A stretch of DNA of 64,000 bases, from assembly GCA_934747335.1 (NCBI GenBank), contig CAKVGS010000002.1:56017-120016 (forward strand). The letters run 5' to 3'. Shown here piece by piece: positions 44,380 to 52,973 of this stretch. The stretch's first letter is position 1. Each line of letters opens with the position of its first letter. Source of the DNA: an uncultured Candidatus Melainabacteria bacterium. GTDB taxonomy: Bacteria; Cyanobacteriota; Vampirovibrionia; Gastranaerophilales; Gastranaerophilaceae. A model generated the notes under the pieces. It saw only the letters and a list, made by a program, of their open reading frames with translations. It was not told where the DNA came from and searched no databases. Made by a program: the position numbers and the translations under genes.

Positions 44380-44507
44380 AAGTTGAGAGTTGAAAGTGGA
44401 TAGTTGTTATAAGAAAATTTTCCGAGTGGATAGCGTTTGTTCATAGAAATTTGGTGCAAATTTGCACTATTAAAAACTTTCAACTATCCACTTTCAACTC
44501 TCAACTT
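44380..44507. repeat. Intergenic palindrome with perfect 27-bp arms (family E)
   Basis: The arm at 44380-44406 (AAGTTGAGAGTTGAAAGTGG..) is exactly complementary to 44481-44507. The arms are built of tandem GTTGAAAG-like units, and the 74-bp centre includes GGTGCAAATTTGCAC, a short form of the family A core. It is closely related to the element at 53724. Confidence 0.88.
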
Positions 44508-44550
44508 ATATAATTTTGACTAATCCTCTTTTTTATTGTTAAATTACAGT

Positions 44551-45477
44551 ATGTTAATTTCATTATTGGAAAAGATTAATGGTTTGTATGAGAGTCTTTT
44601 TGCCCCTGTGGATGTTTTGGTAGAAAAACTTCCGATGGCTGATTGGGCGTTGGATGCGGTTTGTGATAGCATTCATCTTTTGCCGTTTTTGTTTATTGTT
44701 TTTGTAATAATCGAGGTTTTGGAATTCTATCATGCTGATAAAATCAATTCGCTTCTTAAAAAATCAGACAAAAGCGGAGTGTTAATCGGTGCAATTGCTT
44801 CTATTATTCCTCAATGCGGATTTTCTGTTATTGCAAGCAGTTTGTACTCAAATAGAATAATCACCCGCGGTTGCTTGATTGCCGTATATTTGGCAACTTC
44901 CGATGAAACTATTCCAATACTTTTGGCGACTCCTGCTAAAGTATATTTAATCATTCCGATTGTTGGTATCAAGCTGTTTATTGGGATTTTGGCGGGATAT
45001 TTGATTGATTTTCTTGTACCGCAGAAGGTTGTAGAAAATACAAAAGAAATTGATATTGTAGAAGAAGGCTGCTGCAAACACGATATCGAACACGGCAGCA
45101 AACGTGAATTAATTATTCATCCGATTTTACACACAGCAAACGTGTTTGCGTTTATTCTTGTTATAACACTTATTTTGAATTACTTTTTAGCGGATGTTGA
45201 TGTTGACAATTTGATAAGCGGCAGTAAATTTATTCAGCCTGTGATTGCGTCTTTTGTCGGTTTGATACCTAATTGCGCAGTATCAATCGGCTTAACTATG
45301 TTGCTTATTAAGGGAACAATTTCTTTTGGTGCAGTGATGAGCGGACTTTTGTCTAATGCAGGGTTGGGCTTGTTGGTGTTGTTGAAAAACAATGATTTTA
45401 AGGACACGATGAAAATTGTTCTGATATTGCTTATGGTAAGTATAGTGGCTGGTGTTGCGATTAATTTTGTTTGTTAA
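44551..45477 (+). CDS. ArsP_2/DUF2899-type permease (putative manganese transporter)
   Basis: The 308-residue membrane protein has about eight hydrophobic helices in two inverted halves with matching motifs: GAIASIIPQCGFSVIASSLY.. with YLATSDETIPILL, and FVGLIPNCAVSIGLTMLL.. with GLLSNAGLGLLVLLKNN. A cytoplasmic loop carries a CC-H/H-rich patch (GCCKHDIEHG). This is the pattern of the family annotated as putative manganese or arsenic-type efflux permeases; the substrate is not proven. I looked for a yybP-ykoY manganese riboswitch upstream and see none. The ATG at 44551 has an extended -10 (TGTTAAATT) ending 5 nt before it. Confidence 0.78.
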   Translation: MLISLLEKINGLYESLFAPVDVLVEKLPMADWALDAVCDSIHLLPFLFIVFVIIEVLEFYHADKINSLLKKSDKSGVLIGAIASIIPQCGFSVIASSLYSNRIITRGCLIAVYLATSDETIPILLATPAKVYLIIPIVGIKLFIGILAGYLIDFLVPQKVVENTKEIDIVEEGCCKHDIEHGSKRELIIHPILHTANVFAFILVITLILNYFLADVDVDNLISGSKFIQPVIASFVGLIPNCAVSIGLTMLLIKGTISFGAVMSGLLSNAGLGLLVLLKNNDFKDTMKIVLILLMVSIVAGVAINFVC

Positions 45478-45520
45478 AAGTAAACGATTTTAGCATAGCT
45501 TTATCAAATTCTTTCAAATA

Positions 45521-45619
45521 AATACCCACCCGCATTCGTAGCTCGCTTACGCTCACACGACTGCGACCTTTCTAGCCATGGAGGTTGGCTTCGTTTTGTT
45601 GAAGGCGGGATAGGGTATT
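45521..45619. repeat. Degenerate palindrome with ACCCGCATT arms (family F)
   Basis: AATACCCACCCGC at the left faces GCGGGATAGGGTATT at the right. The same arm, GCGGGCGGGTATT, occurs alone at about 62799-62810 before comF. No gene lies in the 199-bp gap. Confidence 0.55.
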
Positions 45620-45676
45620 ATTAACAAATATAAAAATTCACTAGCAAATTATTTTTTTACGGGTTTTTCTCTTTAT

Positions 45677-46675
45677 ATGAATATTTTATTAACTCCACAA
45701 TTTAATAATTATAATAATAATTATCAGTCAAATTTTAAAGGTGCTTCAAGAGTTTTGCAGTCAGCTATTGATAAGGCTTTAAGAAAACAAACTTTATCAG
45801 AAAGAGATATGCTGGAGCTTTCAACAAAGATAAAAAATGCAGTAGATGATGTGATAACTCCTGAAAGATTTATTGAAGAAGGAACTCATAATGCGGTATA
45901 CAAAATTACCAGAAAATACGCAGCAAGAGTTCCTGTCGGACAAAAAATCGACTCAAGTGAATTACCTCAGAAAGCTGTTTTTGGTCAAGGAATTTTTAAT
46001 CATTTACATCATTATTTTGGTGAAGCAATTATTAAATTAGGCAATTTTCAAATATTAAGAAATGTAGGAAAACATACTCCTGCAGGCGTTCCTGAACATT
46101 GCTCCAAACAACTTGGCAAATGTTCAATAAATAGGTATTATAAAGAAAAATATCTTCCTCATTTTGCAAGAATTACACAGAACAGTTATAATGAGTTAGC
46201 TGGCGATATTGCGAAGTTAAACGAAATAAAGCTTGGTCCTCGCAGTTATTGTCTTTTTGACTCTTTAAATCCAAACAATATTGTTGCTCGAGGAGGTAAA
46301 TTATATTTAGTTGATGAAATTGATACTTTGTATGATAAATCTTTTGGTAATACGACTGCGAAATTGCTCGAAGTATTTATCAACCGCGCAACAAAAGATT
46401 ATGAAGCGCCTGATGCGGGAAACAAGCGCAAATTTGTAAGAAATATTTTTAAAAAAGTTGTAATTGCAGCAGATAACGCAAGTCTTTTGCATGCTGATAC
46501 AAAAGAAGATTATGCACAGTGGGAAAAGGCTCTTGCAAAATGTAAATTTAATATTCCTGCAAGTGAGATTTTGAATAAATTAGATAAATTGCAATACAAT
46601 GTTAAAGACCAAAAAGAAAGAACTACACTAATCAAAAACTACTTGAACAAACTTTGTATTGATAATCCGATGTAA
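45677..46675 (+). CDS. Kinase-like hypothetical protein with N-terminal NFKG motif
   Basis: Unrecognised 332-residue protein. It starts MNILLTPQFNNYNNNYQSNF followed by KG, an N-terminal motif shared with other hypotheticals here. Two segments recall the protein kinase/aminoglycoside kinase fold: EEGTHNAVYKITRKYAARVP (about residues 66-85), like a nucleotide loop followed by the beta3 strand, and NPNNIVARGGKLYLVDEID (about 199-217), like the catalytic-loop Asn and metal-binding Asp. The beta3 lysine is arginine and the HxD aspartate is not obvious, so it may be a pseudokinase. This is inference from motif shape only. Confidence 0.55.
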   Translation: MNILLTPQFNNYNNNYQSNFKGASRVLQSAIDKALRKQTLSERDMLELSTKIKNAVDDVITPERFIEEGTHNAVYKITRKYAARVPVGQKIDSSELPQKAVFGQGIFNHLHHYFGEAIIKLGNFQILRNVGKHTPAGVPEHCSKQLGKCSINRYYKEKYLPHFARITQNSYNELAGDIAKLNEIKLGPRSYCLFDSLNPNNIVARGGKLYLVDEIDTLYDKSFGNTTAKLLEVFINRATKDYEAPDAGNKRKFVRNIFKKVVIAADNASLLHADTKEDYAQWEKALAKCKFNIPASEILNKLDKLQYNVKDQKERTTLIKNYLNKLCIDNPM

Positions 46676-46744
46676 ATTCATATATTTGAATGATGTCAAA
46701 TTGAAAACTAACATTTACAATCTTACTATGGGGAGAGTGTGTAA

Positions 46745-46945
46745 ATGTTAAATCAAGTTCTTGTTCAGCCTACAATGTCTGAATCTATTACTAAAAATTG
46801 GACAGAGCAAGCAATTGAATGCTACAAACTTAACGGTAACTGCAAAGAATGTTCTATTAGAAAAGCGCATTATTCTTTTGATTGCCAAATGCCAAGAGTT
46901 GTTGAAATTTTAAAACTAATGAACGGCGAACCAAAAATTAAGTAA
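46745..46945 (+). CDS. Small cysteine-containing protein, unknown function
   Basis: A 66-residue protein with four Cys: ECYKLNGNCKECSI followed by DCQMPRVVEIL. The spacing (C-x6-C-x2-C, then C) suggests metal binding or an iron-sulfur site. GGGGAG lies about 9 nt before the ATG. Followed by a small GTTGGGG..CCCCAAC hairpin at 46967-46986 that could terminate transcription from both sides. Confidence 0.65.
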   Translation: MLNQVLVQPTMSESITKNWTEQAIECYKLNGNCKECSIRKAHYSFDCQMPRVVEILKLMNGEPKIK

Positions 46946-46966
46946 GTTGTTCTTTTTTTGTTGTAA

Positions 46967-46986
46967 GTTGGGGTTTTATCCCCAAC
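46967..46986. terminator. GTTGGGG..CCCCAAC hairpin between convergent genes (family D)
   Basis: GTTGGGG and CCCCAAC pair around TTTTAT. It lies between the stop of the Cys protein and the stop of the AsmA-like gene. It matches a hairpin family repeated through the window, so termination is plausible but not proven. Confidence 0.5.
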
Positions 46987-46993
46987 ACTAATA

Positions 46994-49900
46994 TTAGAAT
47001 TTAAACAAATTCTTTAATTCTTCTGCGCTGTTTTTTAATTGGTCTTTTGTCGCATTCCACTGTTCTTTAGAAGTTGTAACCGCATCAGTTACACTCTGAA
47101 TAGTGTTTGTAACATCATCTCCGACAGAAGTTTTGATATCTTTTATTGTTTCTTTTACTGTTTTTGTTTCAATCGCGCTTGTGTCAACATCTGTCAACCA
47201 TTTGAAGGACTTGATTGAAGAAGCTTTTCCTGCAATACCGCTATGAATAACTTTAAAGTCTTTATAAGTTGTACTTCCGTTTGTTAAAGCTGGGATTTGG
47301 CTTACAGCTTCGTTTTTAGGACTTGCGGTAAGTGTATTTACAAAGCTTGCGGTAGATGCTCCGAATTTAGGAATGTAGCTCAAAAGTTTTGTTGCGGATA
47401 ATTGACCGATTGGTCCCATTTTTGCAACGATTGAACCATCCAAGCGTCCCAAAATCACTAAAATCGCATTACCGCTCAAAAGATTATATTTACCTTTCAC
47501 GTAGTATGCAAGCAATGGGCCTGAACTTTTTACCGGGTTAAGTTCTGCCCAGCCGTTAACAAATGTCAATTTGCCGCTTAGCGATTTAAATGTTGCAGTG
47601 TCAGCTATTCCTACCGCGTTTGAAATTGTAGCAACTGTTGATTTTAATAGAGCACTGTTTACAATATTATCGGCTTGCAAGAAGTTTTCAAGACGTCCGA
47701 TTGTACCAAACGCACCGTTTTTGATTTCGAAATTCAAATTACCGCGCATTGAATTCATCATTTCGTTATAATCTGCAACGGTTAAATTCAATTTTGTATC
47801 AAATCCTAAAGTACCTGTTAAAGCGTTCTTGATACCTGTTGCGCCATAAACGGCTTTTTCAGCGTTCAAACCTTCGCCTTTAAAATCGACTGTTGTTTTT
47901 GCGTTATTCAAATTATAAATAATATTACCATTGATTTTTCCGTTGAATGCGCTTCCCTTCAAGTTTTTAAGATAGAAGTTTTCGCCCTTCATTGAAAAAT
48001 CACTTGATAATGTTTCAGCTTCAATTCCGCCTGACGCGAATTTTTCAAGAGTCGCACTTCCGTTTAAAATTGCGCCGTTTAGCTTGATTGCCATATTTGT
48101 GATGTTTACTGGAATTTCAGGAATACTTAGGCTTGGCACACTTGCTTGACCCTTCAAAATCGGATTAGCCATGTTGCCTGTGATGCCGATATTTCCCGTA
48201 AATGTCATTTTAGATTTGTCAAACATCGGAACAATTATTGTAGAAGGTGCTGTTGTTGCGTAATTTAAGCCTAACGTTTGTTTCGCCATATTAATATCAC
48301 CGATTAAATCAGATTTAATATCGCCCGTTGTAACAAAATCAAGCGTCATCTTGTCTTTCAAGTAGTTTTTGATTTTACCTGAAACATTTACCTTGATTTT
48401 TTCAATCACAACAGGAGTTTGAGGAATTTCCAATTCGTCTTCTCTAATGTTCATCACTAACGTTGGAATTGAAACTTTCGCAGCAGGGTTGATTGCTAAA
48501 ATATTGGTGCTTTTTGCGTTACCTGAGAAAGTTTTTCCGTCAGATGTTATATTAACTACCGTCAAAGGTGCTTTTAACACAGTATTTGCAGGAACGTTTT
48601 TGATATTCAGATTTTCAAGATTGATTTTTACAAGCGGATTAATCTTATCCAACTTGCCTTTAATATCCACATTCATTGAAACTGTACCTGAATTTACATT
48701 GTTGTCTTTCAATAAAGCTGCTTGACCAACAGCCACAATCAGACCTTTTAAATTCAATTTGTTAGCCGTCAAATGCAAGTCACTCACTGCATCTTCGCTA
48801 ATCGTGCCATAGAATTTCAGAGGCTGATTAAGAATAGAAAAACCTACATTTTTGATATTAATATTGTTGTTATCTAATCTGATATCGGCGTTAATATTGT
48901 CTACGCCGATTTTATATAAACCGTAATAAAGATTGGCTGTCGGAATTTTCAAATAACCGCTTGAGTTTACGGTTTTTAAGTCTGATTTAATATTAAAATC
49001 AGCGTCCAATTTTCCGTTTGCATTCAAAGTCTGTAAATCTTTTATGTTGAAAATATTAGCAACATCTTTTGTGATTTTCAAAATATTTGCGATTTGTGCA
49101 CCTGATTTAAAATTCATATCAATTTTAGGTTTGTTGCCTGTTTTGACTGTTCCGTTTAAGTGTGAAACTTCGTTTTCTGCAGTATAAATATTTGATAAAA
49201 TGTCAATGGTGTTGCCTTTGAATTTCAAATCCGCATTACTTGCAGGAAGATTAATCAAAGAAACATTTGAAACGCTCACCTGACCTTTGATATCGTCTTT
49301 AGCAACAGTTAAATCAGCGTCAGCATTAGCTGTGAGCTTGTATTGATAGATTCCGTCTAATATTCCTATGATATCAACAGGTTGAGTTTCTTCTTTCTTT
49401 TCTTCTGTCGGCTGAGGGTTGCAAACCAAATCATTTAACTCTAAATCTGGCATGATTTTGTTGAAAATTTTAACGTTGTAATTAAATTGTTCTCTATCAC
49501 GCAAAGTCATTTTACCGTTTGTTGCAACTTTAATGTGCTTATTCAAAATAAAATCTGTGATTTCTGCTTTGTCACCTGATACAACATAGTTATTAACTCC
49601 GTCCGTTAAGATTACATTATAATTGCCGACTCTTATATCAGGCAAATGGTTTGAAAGTTTTAAACCGAACGGCAAAACAACAGGTTCTGTTTGAACTTCT
49701 GTGTTGTCATCATCTTCTTCTTGCTGTGGTAAATATTTTTCTACATCAAAATGACCCTTATGATCCATTTTGATATTCGCATTAGCGGATTTTAATTGAA
49801 CGGCGTCAATTCTGATTTGTCGAGCAAAAAGCGGAAGAAGTGACATTTTAACCTGAAAATCTTCTGCGTTTAAAATTTCTTCGTCTTTAGGAGTCAGAAG

Positions 49901-50131
49901 TTTGAAATTCTTAACTTTAACTCCCGCTGTTAGTTTTGGAGTCGTAACGAATTTAATGCCCTCAATAGATGAATTCAATCCGCATGAGTCTTTGATTATT
50001 TTAGAGATTTCTCCTGAATAATTATTTGCAATTGTATCCAGTGCAAAAGGCGCTAACAAAAATAATGAATACATGCTTAAAACTGTTGCACTAACAACAA
50101 TTCCTGCTCTTTTCCAGAATTTTTTATTCAT
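46994..50131 (-). CDS. AsmA-like envelope protein (AsmA/TamB superfamily)
   Basis: The 1045-residue protein has one N-terminal membrane anchor (about residues 9-31) and then a long beta-rich region typical of bridge-like lipid-transfer proteins: an AsmA N-terminal segment (IKFVTTPKLTAGVKVKNFKLLTP, LLPLFARQIRIDAVQLKSANANI), repeated short beta-strand units, and an AsmA C-terminal domain (about 790-960, GNLNFEIKNGAFGTIGRLENFLQ, LDGSIVAKMGPIGQL). Such proteins are proposed to carry phospholipids between the inner and outer membranes, in keeping with a didermic cell. It is monocistronic. Confidence 0.85.
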   Translation of the reverse strand: MNKKFWKRAGIVVSATVLSMYSLFLLAPFALDTIANNYSGEISKIIKDSCGLNSSIEGIKFVTTPKLTAGVKVKNFKLLTPKDEEILNAEDFQVKMSLLPLFARQIRIDAVQLKSANANIKMDHKGHFDVEKYLPQQEEDDDNTEVQTEPVVLPFGLKLSNHLPDIRVGNYNVILTDGVNNYVVSGDKAEITDFILNKHIKVATNGKMTLRDREQFNYNVKIFNKIMPDLELNDLVCNPQPTEEKKEETQPVDIIGILDGIYQYKLTANADADLTVAKDDIKGQVSVSNVSLINLPASNADLKFKGNTIDILSNIYTAENEVSHLNGTVKTGNKPKIDMNFKSGAQIANILKITKDVANIFNIKDLQTLNANGKLDADFNIKSDLKTVNSSGYLKIPTANLYYGLYKIGVDNINADIRLDNNNINIKNVGFSILNQPLKFYGTISEDAVSDLHLTANKLNLKGLIVAVGQAALLKDNNVNSGTVSMNVDIKGKLDKINPLVKINLENLNIKNVPANTVLKAPLTVVNITSDGKTFSGNAKSTNILAINPAAKVSIPTLVMNIREDELEIPQTPVVIEKIKVNVSGKIKNYLKDKMTLDFVTTGDIKSDLIGDINMAKQTLGLNYATTAPSTIIVPMFDKSKMTFTGNIGITGNMANPILKGQASVPSLSIPEIPVNITNMAIKLNGAILNGSATLEKFASGGIEAETLSSDFSMKGENFYLKNLKGSAFNGKINGNIIYNLNNAKTTVDFKGEGLNAEKAVYGATGIKNALTGTLGFDTKLNLTVADYNEMMNSMRGNLNFEIKNGAFGTIGRLENFLQADNIVNSALLKSTVATISNAVGIADTATFKSLSGKLTFVNGWAELNPVKSSGPLLAYYVKGKYNLLSGNAILVILGRLDGSIVAKMGPIGQLSATKLLSYIPKFGASTASFVNTLTASPKNEAVSQIPALTNGSTTYKDFKVIHSGIAGKASSIKSFKWLTDVDTSAIETKTVKETIKDIKTSVGDDVTNTIQSVTDAVTTSKEQWNATKDQLKNSAEELKNLFKF

Positions 50132-50291
50132 AAAAACCTCCGTTTATAATCGCTCGAAAACATTTATATTATAGCTTAAATATTAGTTTTGAATATAGAA
50201 AAGTGGGTAATAAATTGGAAATTGTTTCTAAAAAACTCTTTTCAACAATTCAATTTTAATGTACAATATTTTCATAAACTCGGAAGTAAAT

Positions 50292-50543
50292 ATGAATATT
50301 TTTAAAACATTTGAGATATTTTTAAAAGAACCCCTAAGCATTCTAAAAGACAATTTTGTTCAGATTGTCAGTCTTCAAACGGGCAATATTTTTGAAAACA
50401 AACCTTCAATTGATGTTTCTATGATGAAAAACAAAGCTCAATTGACCGTTGTAAATAATGAAAAGTTATATAATTTGCTTTCTTTGGTTACTCATAGAGC
50501 AAAACAAAAACAAGAAATGGAAAAACAAAATGAAACAGCTTAA
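50292..50543 (+). CDS. Small hypothetical protein overlapping engB
   Basis: An 83-residue protein starting MNIFKTFEIFLKEPLSILKD; no family recognised. The sequence is amphipathic and ends in a charged helix (HRAKQKQEMEKQNETA). CGGAAG upstream of the ATG is a weak ribosome-binding site. Its last 14 nt overlap the start of engB, so it leads the engB-WYL-WYL-coaX run. A TACAAT-like -10 lies at about 50262. Confidence 0.6.
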   Translation: MNIFKTFEIFLKEPLSILKDNFVQIVSLQTGNIFENKPSIDVSMMKNKAQLTVVNNEKLYNLLSLVTHRAKQKQEMEKQNETA

Positions 50544-51102
50544 TGCGAATTTTATAATAAGTGCAGAAAAACTCTCTCAATGTCCTGATTTTCCGTTTCC
50601 TGAATTTCCGCTTTTAGGGCGTTCAAATGTTGGTAAATCTTCGTTTATTAACGCATTATGTAATAACAAAAAACTTGCAAAAACTTCTAATACTCCCGGT
50701 AAAACAAGATTAATCAACTTTTTCAATTTTTCTGATAAGTTTATGATTGCTGACCTTCCCGGGTACGGTTATGCTAAAGTTTCTCGTGAAGCTCAAGCAA
50801 GGTGGCAAAAATATTTGGAAGAGTATTTATTGAATCGCAAACAAATTAAGTCTTTGATTCAATTTATTGATGCAAGACATGATATTCAGAAAAATGATTT
50901 TCAAATGCGAGAATGGGTAGAAGCTTATAACCTTCCTATTTTCACAATTGTTACAAAAATTGATTATGTTCCAAAAGGTAAACAACAAAGTGTTTTGGCT
51001 AAGATAAAACGCAATTTTTCAGGCGATGTTTTGCCTTTCAGCTCAGAAGACAGAAGATTCTGTGAAAATACTATTGAATATTTATTAGATTTGTGTAAAT
51101 AA
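50530..51102 (+). CDS. engB: Ribosome biogenesis GTPase EngB (YsxC/YihA)
   Basis: EngB is an essential GTPase for large-subunit assembly. The 190-residue protein has G1 GRSNVGKSSF (about residue 26), a G2 threonine in NTPGKTRLINFF, G3 DLPGYGYAKVS and G4 TKIDYV, all with EngB-type spacing. The start at 50530 (MKQLNANFII) matches the family; the frame is open further upstream but would lie inside the preceding gene. Confidence 0.95.
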   Translation: MKQLNANFIISAEKLSQCPDFPFPEFPLLGRSNVGKSSFINALCNNKKLAKTSNTPGKTRLINFFNFSDKFMIADLPGYGYAKVSREAQARWQKYLEEYLLNRKQIKSLIQFIDARHDIQKNDFQMREWVEAYNLPIFTIVTKIDYVPKGKQQSVLAKIKRNFSGDVLPFSSEDRRFCENTIEYLLDLCK

Positions 51103-51172
51103 TATAAATAAGTTTTTTAAGTATAAGTATGCGAATTTTATAAAATTTTTGCGTTATTAAAGAGGGTAATTT

Positions 51173-52102
51173 GTGTTTAAACTATTAGAGGATACTGAAT
51201 TGAACCAAATATCATTGACAGGTACTCGTTCATTGGTTTTGGTAGGACTTTTGATGAAAGCTCCAAGGTCATTGGAAGAAATCAGAAAAGCATTTATCGA
51301 GCTTAAAATTATGGAGCCGGAACATTCTGATGATATATTAAGAATTGACTTAAACACTTTGAGAACTATGGGATGTGAAATCTCACGCTCAAGTGCAAAA
51401 ACAGGTTACAAATATGTTTTAACCAAACATCCGTTTTCTTTGAACATCACAAGCGAAGAAGTTGCTTTATTGCGCAAAATCTATAAACGCGTAAAAGATA
51501 ATTGTGATATGGCATTACTTTTAAAATACGATGAATTGTTCAGAAAACTTGCTTTTCACGTAATGGATGATGAAATCAGAGAAGAATTGTACGGACTTTC
51601 TCTATTAAAGAATTTTGATATAGAAACAGTAAAAGCCTATAAAGATGATTGCAACAACAGTAGAATTTTGACTCTTGTTTACAAGAATCCTGTTGCAAAA
51701 GGAAGCGACACAAAAGAAGTTTGCGCTCAAAATCTTGTGTTCCAAAACGATAAAATTTATCTTTATGCTTACGATTTAGGCAAAAAAGAATCTGTTATTT
51801 TGAATATCAAACGCATTAAATCTATCCTTGCTCGCAGAGAAGGTGACGATAATATTCAGGTTAAAAATGTGTGCGTGAAATTTTTCCTCAAGAGTTTTGG
51901 TTTGAACGATATTTTGGAAAATGAAAAAATTGTTGAAAAACAAGAAAACGGTATGATTGTTGAAGGCGAATATCATAACGATTTTGTTGCGGTGCAGAGA
52001 ATGCTATCGTTCGGTTCAAACTGTACGGTGCTTGAGCCACAGACAATCAGAGAAAAAATTATCGCAAAGTTGAAAGATATGAGGAAGAATTATAATGACT
52101 AA
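51173..52102 (+). CDS. WYL-domain transcriptional regulator, first of a tandem pair
   Basis: The 309-residue protein has an N-terminal winged-helix-like region (RSLVLVGLLMKAPRSLEEIRKAF) and a C-terminal WYL-type domain with the extension seen in SFGSNCTVLEPQTIREKIIAKL. The start is GTG, supported by AGAGGG 6 nt upstream. It overlaps the next WYL gene by 8 nt. Tandem WYL pairs such as PafB/PafC act as one heteromeric regulator, often responding to DNA damage; whether this pair does so is inference. Confidence 0.78.
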   Translation: MFKLLEDTELNQISLTGTRSLVLVGLLMKAPRSLEEIRKAFIELKIMEPEHSDDILRIDLNTLRTMGCEISRSSAKTGYKYVLTKHPFSLNITSEEVALLRKIYKRVKDNCDMALLLKYDELFRKLAFHVMDDEIREELYGLSLLKNFDIETVKAYKDDCNNSRILTLVYKNPVAKGSDTKEVCAQNLVFQNDKIYLYAYDLGKKESVILNIKRIKSILARREGDDNIQVKNVCVKFFLKSFGLNDILENEKIVEKQENGMIVEGEYHNDFVAVQRMLSFGSNCTVLEPQTIREKIIAKLKDMRKNYND

Positions 52103-52973
52103 TAATAAGAATAAATTATCTCAAAAGAAAAACCTATCCTCAATGCAAGTAATCAAGACTTTGCAAATCTTGTTGCAAGGCGATTACACGATGAACGAAC
52201 TTATCGAACAGCTTAATGCTAACGAAAGTGAACCGATTTTTAATAACAGTGTTGTAAGTAAGTACATCAATACTTGCAGATATTGCGGCATTGAAATTCC
52301 TAAAATTCATAACAAATATTTTGTAACAAGCATGCCGTTTGGTTTAGACCTTTCGAATGCTGATATTAATTTATTAAATACAATGCAAACTATTGTTAAA
52401 GAAGGAATGACAAAAAAATATCACAAGATTTTTAACGGATTTTTGGAAAGATTAAACCGTTATTCAAACAAGAAAATCGCAAGAATTGATAAAGCAACTT
52501 ACAAAATAACCGCTGAACTTTTTGAAACTGCGATTTCCGAAAGACGTAAAATTAAATTGATGTTTAAAAACAGACAAATTTTGGAATGCATTCCGCTAAG
52601 CATAGATGACGTTAAAGGCAAAACTTTCTATCACGTTTTATATAAAAACAGAGAACGCATGATTGATGCGGGAAGACTTTCAGGCTTGGAAGTTATGCGA
52701 GAAAGATTTATCGAAAGCTTTAATGATGAGTCCGTAATCTTTTTAATCCGCGATGATTTGGCTTCAAGATACGATTTGAGAGAAAACGAACAGTATACAA
52801 AAACGGACAGAATCGGTTGGAAAGCTATTTCTAACAAAGGCGAAAACAAAGAGCTTTTGCTTTCAAGATTGTTGCGTTATGACGATAAGTGCGAAATCGT
52901 AAGTCCGAAATCTTATCGTGACGAAATGAAACAGATTTTAAACAATGCACTTAGTAATTATGGGGAAGTATAA
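52095..52973 (+). CDS. WYL-domain-like regulator, second of the pair
   Basis: The 292-residue protein repeats the layout of its neighbour: an N-terminal helix-turn-helix-like part (MQVIKTLQILLQGDYTMNELIEQL), a middle segment (FGLDLSNADINLLNTMQTI) and a WYL-like C-terminal half (ERRKIKLMFKNRQILECIPLSIDDVKGKTFYHVLYKN). It overlaps the first WYL gene at its start and shares TAATG with coaX at its end, so all three are translationally coupled. Confidence 0.72.
   Translation: MTNNKNKLSQKKNLSSMQVIKTLQILLQGDYTMNELIEQLNANESEPIFNNSVVSKYINTCRYCGIEIPKIHNKYFVTSMPFGLDLSNADINLLNTMQTIVKEGMTKKYHKIFNGFLERLNRYSNKKIARIDKATYKITAELFETAISERRKIKLMFKNRQILECIPLSIDDVKGKTFYHVLYKNRERMIDAGRLSGLEVMRERFIESFNDESVIFLIRDDLASRYDLRENEQYTKTDRIGWKAISNKGENKELLLSRLLRYDDKCEIVSPKSYRDEMKQILNNALSNYGEV

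Noticed and set aside
44372..44550. Manganese (yybP-ykoY) riboswitch before the ArsP_2-type permease
   Set aside because: The gap is occupied by a palindromic repeat and the -10 box lies 5 nt before the start codon, leaving no room for a leader.
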